Shown: in pieces, positions 18,612-26,492 of the stretch
Layout of the letters: the number at the start of each line of letters is the position of its first letter
Numbering within the stretch: the stretch's first letter is position 1
NCBI GenBank assembly: GCA_965238125.1
Contig: OZ250179.1
Coordinates: 3,906,001 to 3,970,000, forward strand
Origin: UBA6623 sp965238125
GTDB taxonomy: Bacteria > Acidobacteriota > Terriglobia > Bryobacterales > UBA6623
Direction of reading: 5' to 3'
Length of the DNA: 64,000 nt
The notes under the pieces: generated by a model
What the model was told of the DNA's origin: nothing
What the model saw: the letters and a program-made list of their open reading frames with translations, nothing else
Database searches by the model: none
Translations under genes and position numbers: made by a program

Positions 18612-19021
18612 GGTGAAGGATCCCGATAGTTACTCGGCGCTGCGGCAGATTCCCCGTTTCAGCGAGTTTCAGAGTGCCGGCGACGCCGGTGTGAGTGCTC
18701 TGATCCACGGCACGGTCGGGAGACTGAAGGACTTTTTGGTTTTCCGTTCGCAGTTTGTGGCGAAGACTGGTAGCGCGCCGGTGACGACGCACAACATGGC
18801 ATTTGCGCGGGACTCGATCGGGCTGGTGATTCGGCGGCTGCCGCAACCGCTGCCGGGGACGGGTGCGATCGCGGAGCACGCCGAGTTGGGTAATTTCGGC
18901 ATGCGCGTTGTGATGAGCTACCAACCCAACACGCTGGCTCAGCAATTCACAGTGGACGTCCTTTATGGGGCGGCCGTGATTCGCAACGAGTTCGGCGTGC
19001 AGGTGGAGTCGTAGTTGCTCT

Positions 19022-19051
19022 GAACCCGCCTCCCGATAGGGGGGCGGGTTC
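19022..19051 (+). terminator. Strong stem-loop after the coat gene
   Basis: GAACCCGCCTCCC, loop GATA, GGGGGGCGGGTTC: a 13-bp stem with one wobble pair, 8 bases after the coat stop. No T-run follows, so it may act as an mRNA stabiliser or partial terminator. Confidence 0.55.
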
Positions 19052-19072
19052 GCTTGGCGGAATGGAGACGTA

Positions 19073-19402
19073 ATGGATTTGCGGGCATACTATCGGCGGA
19101 TTCGAGAAGTGGAAAGGTCGCTTGATGACGAATACCCCGTGGTCAAGAGTCTGGCGACCGAAGACGGCGGCAAAGACGGCCGGCTCGTGGAAGTATCGCG
19201 GGCGGTGGCAGCCCGCATGATCACGGACGGCATTGCCAAGAAGGCCAGCGCGAAAGAGTCGCAGACGCTGCGGGTGAGAGTTGCCGAAGCGCGAGAGAAG
19301 GAAGAGAAGCGCCGGCGCGCCGAGTTGGTGCAGTTTACCGTGATCTCGGAGGCGGATCTGCGAGCCTTGCAGCAGCCGGATCGTTCTGATCGGAAGGGGT
19401 AG
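19073..19402 (+). CDS. Small phage head-region protein, unknown
   Basis: 109 residues, 58 bases after the coat gene and 3 bases before the next gene. It starts MDLRAYYRRIREVERSL and has a basic helical stretch (AREKEEKRRRAELVQF). It resembles short uncharacterised proteins encoded between coat and connector in other tailed-phage clusters. I do not recognise a defined family. A role in head completion is a guess from position. Confidence 0.65.
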   Translation: MDLRAYYRRIREVERSLDDEYPVVKSLATEDGGKDGRLVEVSRAVAARMITDGIAKKASAKESQTLRVRVAEAREKEEKRRRAELVQFTVISEADLRALQQPDRSDRKG

Positions 19403-19405
19403 GGC

Positions 19406-20203
19406 ATGGCTTTATTCACGGACCAAAGCGTGTCGGAGATTTCCGATCTGATCGCGTATGAGGCGAACCTGCCGGAGATTTCAAGCGCCGAGGGGATTGA
19501 TTTGGAAACGAAGATTCGGTTGGCGCAAACGGAGCTTTCGGCCCATCTGGAAGCGGCTTCGCAGCGTCCGGGAAACGTCTATTTCGCGCAAGGCGCGGGG
19601 TGGCAATCGACGGCAGGCGAGGCCAACTTGTCGCGGTTCGCGCTCAGCCAGGTGGTGGTGACGCCGCCTCTGAAGTTGTGGCACACGTTTCAGGCGTTGG
19701 CGATCATTTACCGCGATGCCTACAACCGCAAGCTGAACGACAAGTATTTACCCAAGTGGAAGGAATATAAGGAATTGGGGAAGTGGGCCTCGGACCTGCT
19801 GATGCAGACAGGGATCGGCATCACTACGAGTCCGGTTCCCCGCCCGGGACCGCCGGCGGTGGATTGGGTGGCGTCGACTTTGGGCGGCATGGCGCTGTTT
19901 GTAAGGATGACGTGGGTCAGCACCCAAGGAGCGGAAGGCGCCGGAAGCATCGAGCAGGCCATCACGGTCCCTACGGGGAACGCGCTACGTGTGATGCCGG
20001 AAAGCGCGCCGACCGGAGTGACGGGATGGAACGTATACGTCGGCCCGTCGAGTGGGGAGACGACTTTGCAGAACACGGGTCCGTTGGATTCTGAAACAGC
20101 ATGGGTGATGCCGGATTCCGGTTTGGTTTCGGGCAGTCCCATCGAGGACGGGCAGCTGCCCGAGGTCTTCAAGACTTTGCCGAGGTTCTTGCAGCGGGGA
20201 TAA
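19406..20203 (+). CDS. Phage head-tail connector-region protein with Ig-like C-terminus
   Basis: 265 residues. Residues 1-140 are helical (SEISDLIAYEANLPEISS, LKLWHTFQALAIIYRDAYNRKL, YKELGKWASDLLMQTG), in the style of adaptor proteins beneath the portal. Residues 160-250 look like a fibronectin/Ig-type beta sandwich (NALRVMPESAPTGVTGWNVYVG). The order after coat fits a connector. The fused beta domain is a common phage decoration and may contact the capsid or tail surface. Function is inferred from place and shape only. Confidence 0.65.
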   Translation: MALFTDQSVSEISDLIAYEANLPEISSAEGIDLETKIRLAQTELSAHLEAASQRPGNVYFAQGAGWQSTAGEANLSRFALSQVVVTPPLKLWHTFQALAIIYRDAYNRKLNDKYLPKWKEYKELGKWASDLLMQTGIGITTSPVPRPGPPAVDWVASTLGGMALFVRMTWVSTQGAEGAGSIEQAITVPTGNALRVMPESAPTGVTGWNVYVGPSSGETTLQNTGPLDSETAWVMPDSGLVSGSPIEDGQLPEVFKTLPRFLQRG

Positions 20204-20259
20204 GTTCGAATCAGCGTTGCGCCCATTGAGGCGCCGAGGGATGGGGGGCACGGACGAGA

Positions 20260-20754
20260 GTGGCGAATCTTTGCATAGCAGCACTGACGAGTCTGCGTGA
20301 TTACCTGTTGGACAGCGACGGTATCAGCGTTGGATTGTCCGAGATCGCTGCTCGAGACGGAATTTACCTGCCTCCAATGACCTCGGAAACGGTACTACTC
20401 GAGCATGTGCCGCCCAAGATGGCGGACGAGAATGAACCGGCTGTTTACCCGGCAATCTACTTGTATTGTGAGCGCATGGAGAACCAACTTCTCGAGAAGT
20501 TTCGGAAATTCTCGGGACGGATTTGGATCGTTGCCGATGTGCGAGTCAGCGGTGAACGGTTCATCGGCTTAGAAGCGAAGTCGGCCCGATATGTCGAGGC
20601 TCTTGCGAAGGTGCTTGAAGAACACGTCGGGAAGTGGACCGACAACTTGGCCTATAGCGGGGTTCACAAGGTTCGATTCGCGGGGGCGGAACACGGGGGC
20701 CGGAATTTCCTGCAGCGGTCCGAGGTTGAAATCGAGTTGACGGCACACGAGTAG
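20260..20754 (+). CDS. Phage tail-completion/terminator-like protein
   Basis: 164 residues from a GTG start. It begins with a helix (CIAALTSLRDYLLDSDG) and has a central beta region (KMADENEPAVYPAIYLYCERME, FSGRIWIVADVRVSGE) and a final HGGRNFLQRSEVEIEL. This pattern and its place just before the tail tube gene are typical of tail-terminator proteins that cap the tube at the neck. I see no specific family signature. Confidence 0.6.
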   Translation: MANLCIAALTSLRDYLLDSDGISVGLSEIAARDGIYLPPMTSETVLLEHVPPKMADENEPAVYPAIYLYCERMENQLLEKFRKFSGRIWIVADVRVSGERFIGLEAKSARYVEALAKVLEEHVGKWTDNLAYSGVHKVRFAGAEHGGRNFLQRSEVEIELTAHE

Positions 20755-20824
20755 GAAGAGGGGCAAGCGACTCGAGTGGAGAAAGAGCCGTTTACGGCGG
20801 TATCGCGGAGGGCGTTGAGAACAC

Positions 20825-20850
20825 GGGCGCGATTATATCGCGCCTTTTTT
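20825..20850 (+). terminator. Perfect terminator hairpin before the tail tube gene
   Basis: GGCGCGAT and ATCGCGCC form an 8-bp perfect stem over a short TA-rich loop and are followed by six T. This is the cleanest intrinsic terminator in the phage cluster, separating head/neck genes from tail genes. Confidence 0.8.
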
Positions 20851-20872
20851 GGCGGCGTGAAAAGGAGTCGAG

Positions 20873-22045
20873 ATGTCGAATTGCGTACTTTCGAGTCAGA
20901 ACGGGTTCTATGTAGAGAAGGAGCCGAGCTCCGGCAACGTTCCGACGATTACGTCGGCAAACCGGATCGCCGCGGTGCAATTGGGGATTCGGCAACGGCT
21001 CGAGCAGCGCGAACGAAGGGATAAGACCGGAAGCCGGACGTATGGCGGCGTGGCCCCGGGGGGACGCAAGGTTACTGATTTCAATCTACAGACTTATTTG
21101 ATTGAGAACACGACGCCGAGCTCGCCGCCGATCTTTGGTCCGCTCGTTGAGGCTTCACTGGGCGGGGCCCCGGTGTCGTTCGCGGGCATGACGGCGGGGA
21201 CCGGCTCGACGACGACCCAAGTGGTTTTCAGCGCCAGCCATGGGCTGGTCAAAGGCCAGGCGATCGCTTTCAACGGAGAGATTCGTTTCGTGGACTCGGT
21301 TGTGGATTCGACGACGGTCCAAGTGAGCGCACCGTTCGCGGCGGCCCCGGTTTCCGGCGCTACCCTGACCGCGACGGTCAGCTATTTCCCAGCGTCGGAA
21401 TTGCCGAGTGTTTCGGTGTTCGATTACTGGGATCCGAGCGGGGCGGTAGACCGCATTCTTGTCGGGGGCAGCTGTGGGCGTTTCCAAGTCAGAGTCAATG
21501 CGGATTTCCATGAGCTGGAGTTCATCGGCGAAGCGCAAGATGTGATCGACACCGAATCCTTTGCGTCCGGCGAAGGCGGGTTGTCCATTTTTCCGGCCGA
21601 ACCGGCGGTTGCCGGCGACTTGGCGGCTCCGATTCCGGGGAACTTGGGGCAGGCGTGGTTGGGAACGCCCGCGAACAAGTTTCTGACGGTCACCGGCGCG
21701 TTACTCGAGTTGGACAACGATTTGGACTTGCGGGGCCGCGAATTTGGAACGACCGTGCCGCAGTGTTTAGCGGCCGGTGTTCGGAACGTCTCGGCCAGCT
21801 TTGAACTGTTCGAGGCTGATGACGCGGCGACGCGGGGTTTGTATGCGGCGGCGCGGGCGGAAACGCCGATCGGCGTCATGTTTCAACTGGGTGAGGCCAG
21901 CGGGCAATTGATGGGTGTGTATATGCCCAATGTGGTTCCGCAGGTCCCCGAGTTCAACGATCAGGAAAGGATCTTGCAGTGGGATTTCAAGAACGCCCGT
22001 GCGCAAGGTCAGACGGACGACGAAATCTACGTGGCGTTTGGATAA
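20873..22045 (+). CDS. Phage major tail tube protein with inserted surface domain
   Basis: 390 residues. The outer parts (MSNCVLSSQNGFYVEKEPSSG near the start; NVSASFELFEADDAATRGLYAAAR and ILQWDFKNARAQGQTDDEIYVAFG at the end) look like a tail tube fold. A middle insert (residues 100-170, TGSTTTQVVFSASHGLVKGQAIAFNGEIRFV) is a beta-rich module seen in phage structural proteins. It lies between the neck protein and the frameshifted chaperone pair, which is where the tube gene sits in siphoviruses. Multiple hexameric rings of it would build the tail. Confidence 0.75.
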   Translation: MSNCVLSSQNGFYVEKEPSSGNVPTITSANRIAAVQLGIRQRLEQRERRDKTGSRTYGGVAPGGRKVTDFNLQTYLIENTTPSSPPIFGPLVEASLGGAPVSFAGMTAGTGSTTTQVVFSASHGLVKGQAIAFNGEIRFVDSVVDSTTVQVSAPFAAAPVSGATLTATVSYFPASELPSVSVFDYWDPSGAVDRILVGGSCGRFQVRVNADFHELEFIGEAQDVIDTESFASGEGGLSIFPAEPAVAGDLAAPIPGNLGQAWLGTPANKFLTVTGALLELDNDLDLRGREFGTTVPQCLAAGVRNVSASFELFEADDAATRGLYAAARAETPIGVMFQLGEASGQLMGVYMPNVVPQVPEFNDQERILQWDFKNARAQGQTDDEIYVAFG

Positions 22046-22048
22046 CGA

Positions 22049-22483
22049 ATGACCTACGAAAGCACAGTCACTGTCGAATCAGCGAAGTACCCGGGGGTCC
22101 GGTTTACGGTGAGGCGGATGTCGTTCGGGCGAAGGCTCGATTTGACACGCACAGTCAAGGAGCGGCTGAGACGGCTTGAATTTCTCGCCGCCGGCGAGTC
22201 CGGTGTGTCCGATGAAACGGAGGCGGCGTTGTTGACCGGCGAAATCGACCGGGAGTACGGCGCCTGGGGGTTGGCGGCGGTCGACGGGCTCGAAATCGAC
22301 GGGGAGCCGGCGACACCGCAAAGTTTGATTGAGAAAGGGCCCGAGCCGCTGGTGGCGGAAGTTTTGGAAGCGGTTTATCGAGAGGCGGGTTTGAGTGAGG
22401 ACGAGCGAAAAAACTCCGAGTCGCATTCCACTTCCTCCAAGGAAATCAGGCCGGGTGGAAATGCGACGAATGCCGGCGCGTAG
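22049..22483 (+). CDS. Tail assembly chaperone, short form (gpG-like)
   Basis: 144 residues, directly after the tail tube gene. It contains MSFGRRLDLTRTVKERLRRLEFL and a C-terminal acidic helix (LVAEVLEAVYREAGLSEDERKN). The 0-frame product ends in a low-complexity tail (SESHSTSSKEIRPGGNATNAGA) that lies past the slippery site and looks non-conserved, as expected for the read-through part of gpG. Chaperones of this type coat the tape measure during tail assembly and are absent from the finished particle. Confidence 0.75.
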   Translation: MTYESTVTVESAKYPGVRFTVRRMSFGRRLDLTRTVKERLRRLEFLAAGESGVSDETEAALLTGEIDREYGAWGLAAVDGLEIDGEPATPQSLIEKGPEPLVAEVLEAVYREAGLSEDERKNSESHSTSSKEIRPGGNATNAGA

Positions 22484-22773
22484 GCCTGGAAAGGAAGCGT
22501 CGGTGCGGGTGGATCGAGCACGATTCTGTTGAGGAAACGATTGTTTGGATCAGCTCGATTCGCACGCCCGGAGAACCTCGCATGTCCCTTGCCGAGTGTC
22601 CGGTGAGTTTCATCACGGGTGAAAGTGCCGCCGCGGTGGAGGATTTCTTGGCATCTCGGATGTTGGGCGGGGACTCGGATGTGCGGGCGTGGCCGGCCCG
22701 CCGTGTCGACGCGGCGGCGGTGCTGTGGACGGAAGTGAAGAAATTGGAGAGGCAGGAACGTGCCGAGTCTTGA
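22049..22773 (+). CDS. Tail assembly chaperone, -1 frameshift fusion (gpGT-like)
   Basis: Slipping -1 at 22408-22414 joins the first 122 codons to an open frame that begins right after a TGA at 22396-22398. The fusion has about 241 residues. The T part begins LRVAFHFLQGNQAGWKCDEC and contains a likely zinc site (KCDECRRVGLERKRRCGW) and a conserved-looking end (LAECPVSFITGESAAAVEDFLASRML). The T frame has no start codon before the ATG at 22582, which would omit the Cys cluster, so frameshifting is the simplest route to it. The pattern equals lambda gpG/gpGT. The 3' end overlaps the next gene by 14 bases. Confidence 0.8.
22408..22414 (+). promoter_or_regulatory. Slippery heptamer A AAA AAC for -1 frameshifting
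   Basis: In the 0 frame the codons read CGA AAA AAC, so the heptamer A AAA AAC is in exact X XXY YYZ phase. The -1 frame is open from just upstream to 22773. GC-rich sequence downstream may form a stimulatory stem, but I could not define one. Confidence 0.8.
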
Positions 22774-23620
22774 TTTCGAAAATTTGGCGGATGCACAACG
22801 GCGAACCGCGAAGGCTCTCCAACAGTTGGTAACGCGGTTGGGGACAAGAGGCGCGACGGGTCCAGGCCGGGAGCGGGAAAACCCACCGATTCGGCCGCAG
22901 CACCTGGCAGCCGTGACGCGGCCTGTCGTGGGCACTTTCCGAGAGGAGTTGAGAAAGCTGTTGCGGCCTACGCCGGGTACGCGCCCGTCGCGGACGGCGG
23001 TGGTTGAAAGGTTGCGAGCGTTTTCAGGGCAAGCGTCAGCACCGATTCCGGGCGAGTGCCTTGCGAACGGCGCCGAAAGGCGCCGACAACGCGAAGAGAA
23101 TGTGGACGAGGCGCTGCGCACTACGCCGCGAGCGGTACAAGGTCTAGGCGAAGCACTTCGGAGAAATACCGAAGCGGCAGTCCGAAATGGATTGTCCGCG
23201 GCGACGGGCGGGAGTCTGGTTGCCGCCTTGGGGGCAGGTTTTGCGCGGAAGAGCGGGGTGGGGAATCTCTTCAAAGGAGGTTTTGGGCTTGTGCCATTGG
23301 GGCTGAAGATCGCAGGCCTGTTTCGGGGCAAGAAGGAGGGGGCTCGGGCATTTTCGTCCTTCGAGCTTCCTCCCAGCTTATCGCTTGAAGTCGCGAACAC
23401 GGATAGCGTCTTGAATGGCTTTCCGCGGGTGGCGAGGGGACAGAGCGGACAGGTCAGGCTCGTCGAAGAGCGGCCGACGCCTACTCAGCCGCAAGTGGTT
23501 GTGAATATCAGCGCGATGGACACCCAATCGTTTCTAGATCGGTCTCAGGATATTGCCGGAGCTTTGCGTGACGCGATGTTGCACATGCATCCGGTCAACG
23601 ACGTGATTAGCGAAGTGTAG
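22760..23620 (+). CDS. Short tape-measure-like tail protein
   Basis: 286 residues from a GTG start overlapping gpGT. It is helical and basic in the first half, has a Gly/Ala-rich hydrophobic part (SAATGGSLVAALGAGFARK, GGFGLVPLGLKIAGLFRGKK), then ends with a motif (NISAMDTQSFLDRSQDIAGALRDAMLHMHPVNDVI) that recurs at the end of short tape-measure proteins in GTA-like and other small-tail clusters. At under 300 residues it would specify a very short tail (about 40 nm by the 0.15 nm per residue rule). The position after the frameshifted chaperones supports this reading. Confidence 0.65.
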   Translation: MPSLDFENLADAQRRTAKALQQLVTRLGTRGATGPGRERENPPIRPQHLAAVTRPVVGTFREELRKLLRPTPGTRPSRTAVVERLRAFSGQASAPIPGECLANGAERRRQREENVDEALRTTPRAVQGLGEALRRNTEAAVRNGLSAATGGSLVAALGAGFARKSGVGNLFKGGFGLVPLGLKIAGLFRGKKEGARAFSSFELPPSLSLEVANTDSVLNGFPRVARGQSGQVRLVEERPTPTQPQVVVNISAMDTQSFLDRSQDIAGALRDAMLHMHPVNDVISEV

Positions 23621-23647
23621 CTTTGGACGTAGCGAAGGAGGTTATCG

Positions 23648-24238
23648 ATGGCAATGCCGCATTACAGCGAGATACCCGACCACTGGAAGCACCCGGTGGG
23701 ACCGTATCGCCAGGCCCCGCAGGAATCCGGCGGGGATTGGTGGTTAGTGAATCCGTTTACCGGTTCCGAACCGTGGAACAACCAGCCGCGGCCCAAGGAA
23801 TCGCTTCCGGCGGGCTTTGTTTCTATCTTCGGGCCTCGCCCGCAGTTGGCGGACTACTTGAACACGCCGAACCCAAGCCAAACCTTGAAAGTAGCCGTCC
23901 CGCGATGGGAGCAAGATCTGCGGTATTTCATACAGGCGGGTAGGCCCGAGTGGGTGACGGATGAGGAACTTGCGCGCACCACCAGGACTTTTGAGGCTTG
24001 GGGGCTTGGTGAGCCGATGTTTTACGAGGGCCGCTACGGCTTCATGGTTCGCTTCTCGGATTCGCTGGTTAAGGGTTTTGAGACCAGCGCTTGGGGAGCG
24101 ATTCGGGCGACGCAACACGTAGTCGCCACTTACCAGATTCGCGTCCTGGGGCAGGGGATGGCACCCGAGAAACGACATCCGTTTGTTCCGCCGCGGTTGT
24201 GGCCGAAGGGGTCTTTGTCCGAAGAGGAGGTTGTTTAG
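23648..24238 (+). CDS. Phage tail protein, unknown
   Basis: 196 residues, preceded by an AGGAGG about six bases before the ATG. It starts MAMPHYSEIPDHWKHPVGPY and is rich in Trp and Pro with no repeat or membrane segment. Segments such as WWLVNPFTGSEPWNNQP and YFIQAGRPEWVTDEELARTT do not match a family I know. It touches the next gene with no gap. A distal tail or baseplate role is inferred from location. Confidence 0.6.
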   Translation: MAMPHYSEIPDHWKHPVGPYRQAPQESGGDWWLVNPFTGSEPWNNQPRPKESLPAGFVSIFGPRPQLADYLNTPNPSQTLKVAVPRWEQDLRYFIQAGRPEWVTDEELARTTRTFEAWGLGEPMFYEGRYGFMVRFSDSLVKGFETSAWGAIRATQHVVATYQIRVLGQGMAPEKRHPFVPPRLWPKGSLSEEEVV

Positions 24239-24577
24239 ATGTCACCGAAGACAGGTCGAATTACGATTACGTCAGGGCAGAGCGAGTCTTCCGTTCTGGA
24301 ACTCGTCAGCGAGACTCTCGTCGGTATCTACATGCCGGCGGCGTGGAACGCGGCGGACCTGGCGTTTCTCGCCAGCAGCGACGGCCAGAATTTCTCCGAA
24401 ATCCATGAGTTCGGTTCAGCGGTGACGGCACCGGCTGCGGCGGGCCAATATATTCCGCTGGACTTTACCAAGTTCGTGGGAGCTGCGTATATCAAGGTTC
24501 GATCGGAGAGCGGAGGCGCCGCGGTCAACCAGACTGCGGAACGAGTCTTGACGCCCGTGTTCAGGACGCTGGAGTAG
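24239..24577 (+). CDS. Small beta-rich phage tail protein
   Basis: 112 residues, starting immediately after the previous stop. The chain alternates short strands (RITITSGQSESSVLELVSETLVGIYMP, DLAFLASSDGQNFSEIHE, YIKVRSESGGAAVNQTAERVLTPVFRTL) in the manner of a discoidin-like or galactose-binding beta sandwich. Such small modules often decorate tails and bind glycans. No catalytic residues stand out. Confidence 0.6.
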   Translation: MSPKTGRITITSGQSESSVLELVSETLVGIYMPAAWNAADLAFLASSDGQNFSEIHEFGSAVTAPAAAGQYIPLDFTKFVGAAYIKVRSESGGAAVNQTAERVLTPVFRTLE

Positions 24578-24581
24578 TGCC

Positions 24582-25733
24582 ATGTCACTGCTGTTGTCGA
24601 AGCATGAAGGGCTTGTGAGAGCGGGGTTGGTCGCCCACTATGATTTCTCCAAGCGGAATTTGCTTGCCGAGTCGGAGGCGTTCGACCAGACGGCGTGGAG
24701 CCCGTCGAACGCGTCCGTCACGGCCGATGTGACCACAGCGCCGGACGGCGAGTCCACAGCCGATCTGTTGGTGCCGACGAGCACGAATGCGTTTATTCGC
24801 CAGTTTGTGACAACGCAACAGAACCAGGATTATACGTTCAGCGTTTATCTGAAGTCGGCGGGCGCGGACCTGGACCTGTTGATCGGCATCTTTGACGGGA
24901 GCCTGGTGCTGATCAACAGTGTGGTTATCACAGTGACGGGAAGCTGGCAGCGGTTTGAGGTCTCGGCGAACTCCGGCGTGAATACGACCTTGCAAGTGTT
25001 GCTCGGGGGCGGCTCGAGTTGGAGCATCGGCGAAGACATCCAGGCGTGGGGAGCCCAGGTCAACGAAGGGCTGACAACCCTCGGCTACGAGCGGACGACT
25101 GACAATCAGGTTCTGACCGACGCCGGCGGACGGGGGAACGATCTAACGTTGGGCGCGTCGGCGTTGAGCGAGGCCGACGATCCAGTCTGGGCGAACGATC
25201 GGCTGATCTTTGACGGCGACGACTTGGCTCAGCGCAGTGTTACCAACCAACTGCCGAGCGGAAACGCCGATCTTACGATGATGGTAGCGGCAAAGTTGAC
25301 AGCACTCGCCGCGAACAGTGTACTGCTTTCCTATGGGAGCGGTACGGACGGCGCTACGCCGAACCTCATGGTTGATTCGCTGGATCACTTGACCGCGGGG
25401 TTTCAGGGCCCCGGGTGGACAGTGGATATCGGATCGGCCATTGGGTCTCAGAGCGGGTTCTTTGTGGGCACGATGCGTTATCGCGCTCAAGGCCGAGATC
25501 TGGATGTGATTCTGAACGACTTTTCACAGTCAGCGACGGTCAGTCTAGCCGCAGATGCCGCGGCGACGAATCAGCAAATCGGAGTCGGGGCGACTTTTGC
25601 GGGAATTAACCCAAGCAGCGCCGAGGTTGTGCATGGCTTGATCTATAACCGACGGCTCTCTGATGGGGAGATTCGGCAAGTTTACCGGGCTGCAAAGGGG
25701 CTCTTGCTGGGCAGGGGATTTCCACTTCCTTAA
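24582..25733 (+). CDS. Phage tail protein with tandem glycan-binding-like domains
   Basis: 383 residues with two beta-sandwich parts. Residues 20-170 (NLLAESEAFDQTAWSPSNAS, FSVYLKSAGADLDLLIGIFDG, GSWQRFEVSANSG, IQAWGAQVNEGLTTLGYERT) match the carbohydrate-binding-module style found in phage tail and minor structural proteins. Residues 185-383 (LIFDGDDLAQRSV, VLLSYGSGTDGATPNLMVD, GLIYNRRLSDGEIRQVYRAAKG) are a LamG/concanavalin-like domain with its typical YNRxLSxxEI end. Together they suggest binding to cell-surface glycans. A related first-domain segment recurs in the gene at 26493. Confidence 0.75.
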   Translation: MSLLLSKHEGLVRAGLVAHYDFSKRNLLAESEAFDQTAWSPSNASVTADVTTAPDGESTADLLVPTSTNAFIRQFVTTQQNQDYTFSVYLKSAGADLDLLIGIFDGSLVLINSVVITVTGSWQRFEVSANSGVNTTLQVLLGGGSSWSIGEDIQAWGAQVNEGLTTLGYERTTDNQVLTDAGGRGNDLTLGASALSEADDPVWANDRLIFDGDDLAQRSVTNQLPSGNADLTMMVAAKLTALAANSVLLSYGSGTDGATPNLMVDSLDHLTAGFQGPGWTVDIGSAIGSQSGFFVGTMRYRAQGRDLDVILNDFSQSATVSLAADAAATNQQIGVGATFAGINPSSAEVVHGLIYNRRLSDGEIRQVYRAAKGLLLGRGFPLP

Positions 25734-26055
25734 CGTTGGGTCGGGCGAGACGAGACCGAACTTGTGCCCGGACTTGCGTCCGGGCTCTAATTGCGGGCTT
25801 GGGGTCCTTGTGAAGTCGGCGGCGAATTTGCGCGGCAAGTGGGAACGGCGGTGGACGGGCACGGCATGCCGTGCGCCTACCTGACTCGGCATTTCGGACA
25901 GCAGCCGGCGTAGCACGCTAGGCCCCTACCGGAGTGCAGCGTGACTCCTAATTTGGATAAGTCGGCGGCCCGCCGCGCCCCTACGTTTGCCCGATCATTG
26001 GGCAGGGTTGCCTCATCGGAGATCGTAGTGAGAGCGGTGCGGTAGGAAGGCGAGA
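25734..26055. repeat. REP-like palindromes inside the tail gene block
   Basis: This 322-base gap holds no gene. It contains GCCCGGACTTGCGTCCGGGC (a 7-bp stem) near 25768, GGCACGGCATGCCGTGC near 25859, and a GGCGGCCCGCCGCGCCCCTA segment near 25964. These are styled like host intergenic palindromes rather than phage sequence, so host repeats appear to have invaded the cluster. Confidence 0.5.
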
Positions 26056-26415
26056 ATGGCTGAGTTTCCGAAGTTGAAGACGGGAGTGGCGGCACAGTAT
26101 CCGTCGGACCGCGAGTTTCTATTTTCGACGGAGATTCGCCGGTTTGTGGATGGAGCGGAGCAGCGGTATCGCGATTTTCGCGGTCACCGAAAGCGCTGGG
26201 TGATCCGCTTGTCGCAGCTTGATGAGGCGGAGCGAGCGACGTTAGTTGAGTTCTACCGGGGCGAACAGGGGCGCTTAGGAACGTTTGACTTCGAAGATCC
26301 CTGGAGCGGAGTTGTAGTGACGGGCTGCCGGTTTGGACATGATTCGTTGGCGGCTCGCGTGGATGGGGAGTTTGACAGCAGTTCGGAGATCATCGTGTTG
26401 GGGCCAGCTGCCTGA
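26056..26415 (+). CDS. DUF2460-like phage tail protein
   Basis: 119 residues. AEFPKLKTGVAAQYPSDREFLFSTEIRRFVDG and the following RWVIRLSQLDEAERATLVEFYRGEQGRLGTFDFEDPW are the pattern of DUF2460/TIGR02217 proteins, the distal-tail family that includes a structural protein of the Rhodobacter gene transfer agent. It should form the ring between tail tube and hub. The next gene repeats the same domain with an extension, suggesting duplication. Confidence 0.75.
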   Translation: MAEFPKLKTGVAAQYPSDREFLFSTEIRRFVDGAEQRYRDFRGHRKRWVIRLSQLDEAERATLVEFYRGEQGRLGTFDFEDPWSGVVVTGCRFGHDSLAARVDGEFDSSSEIIVLGPAA

Positions 26416-26492
26416 GTTTCCGACGGGATTGGTCTTGTCTCTTGGGACGGCCGAAAGAGTTTCGGCGCGCCACATGGGGTTTGTAGGTTTTC

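Larger units (their letters stand above)
16437..19014 (+). pseudogene. P22-type major capsid protein, split by an IS1380 element
   Basis: Two parts, 16437-16950 and 18617-19014, join in frame when the IS1380 element at 16951-18611 and one copy of its GGTGA target duplication are removed. The joined product has 303 residues. The N-terminal part (MAAITSANVAQAIVKL, LVNRNYEPVLGQAGDTVNIPIVPSM, LNTHAEATFQIPDV) and the C-terminal part (YSALRQIPRFSEFQSAGDAG, FLVFRSQFV, THNMAFARDSIGLVIRRLP) match the P22 coat protein family in HK97-fold capsids. An AAGGAGG lies just before the ATG. As it stands the gene gives only a 203-residue chimeric N-terminal product, so no capsid can form unless the element excises precisely. 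Confidence 0.9.
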
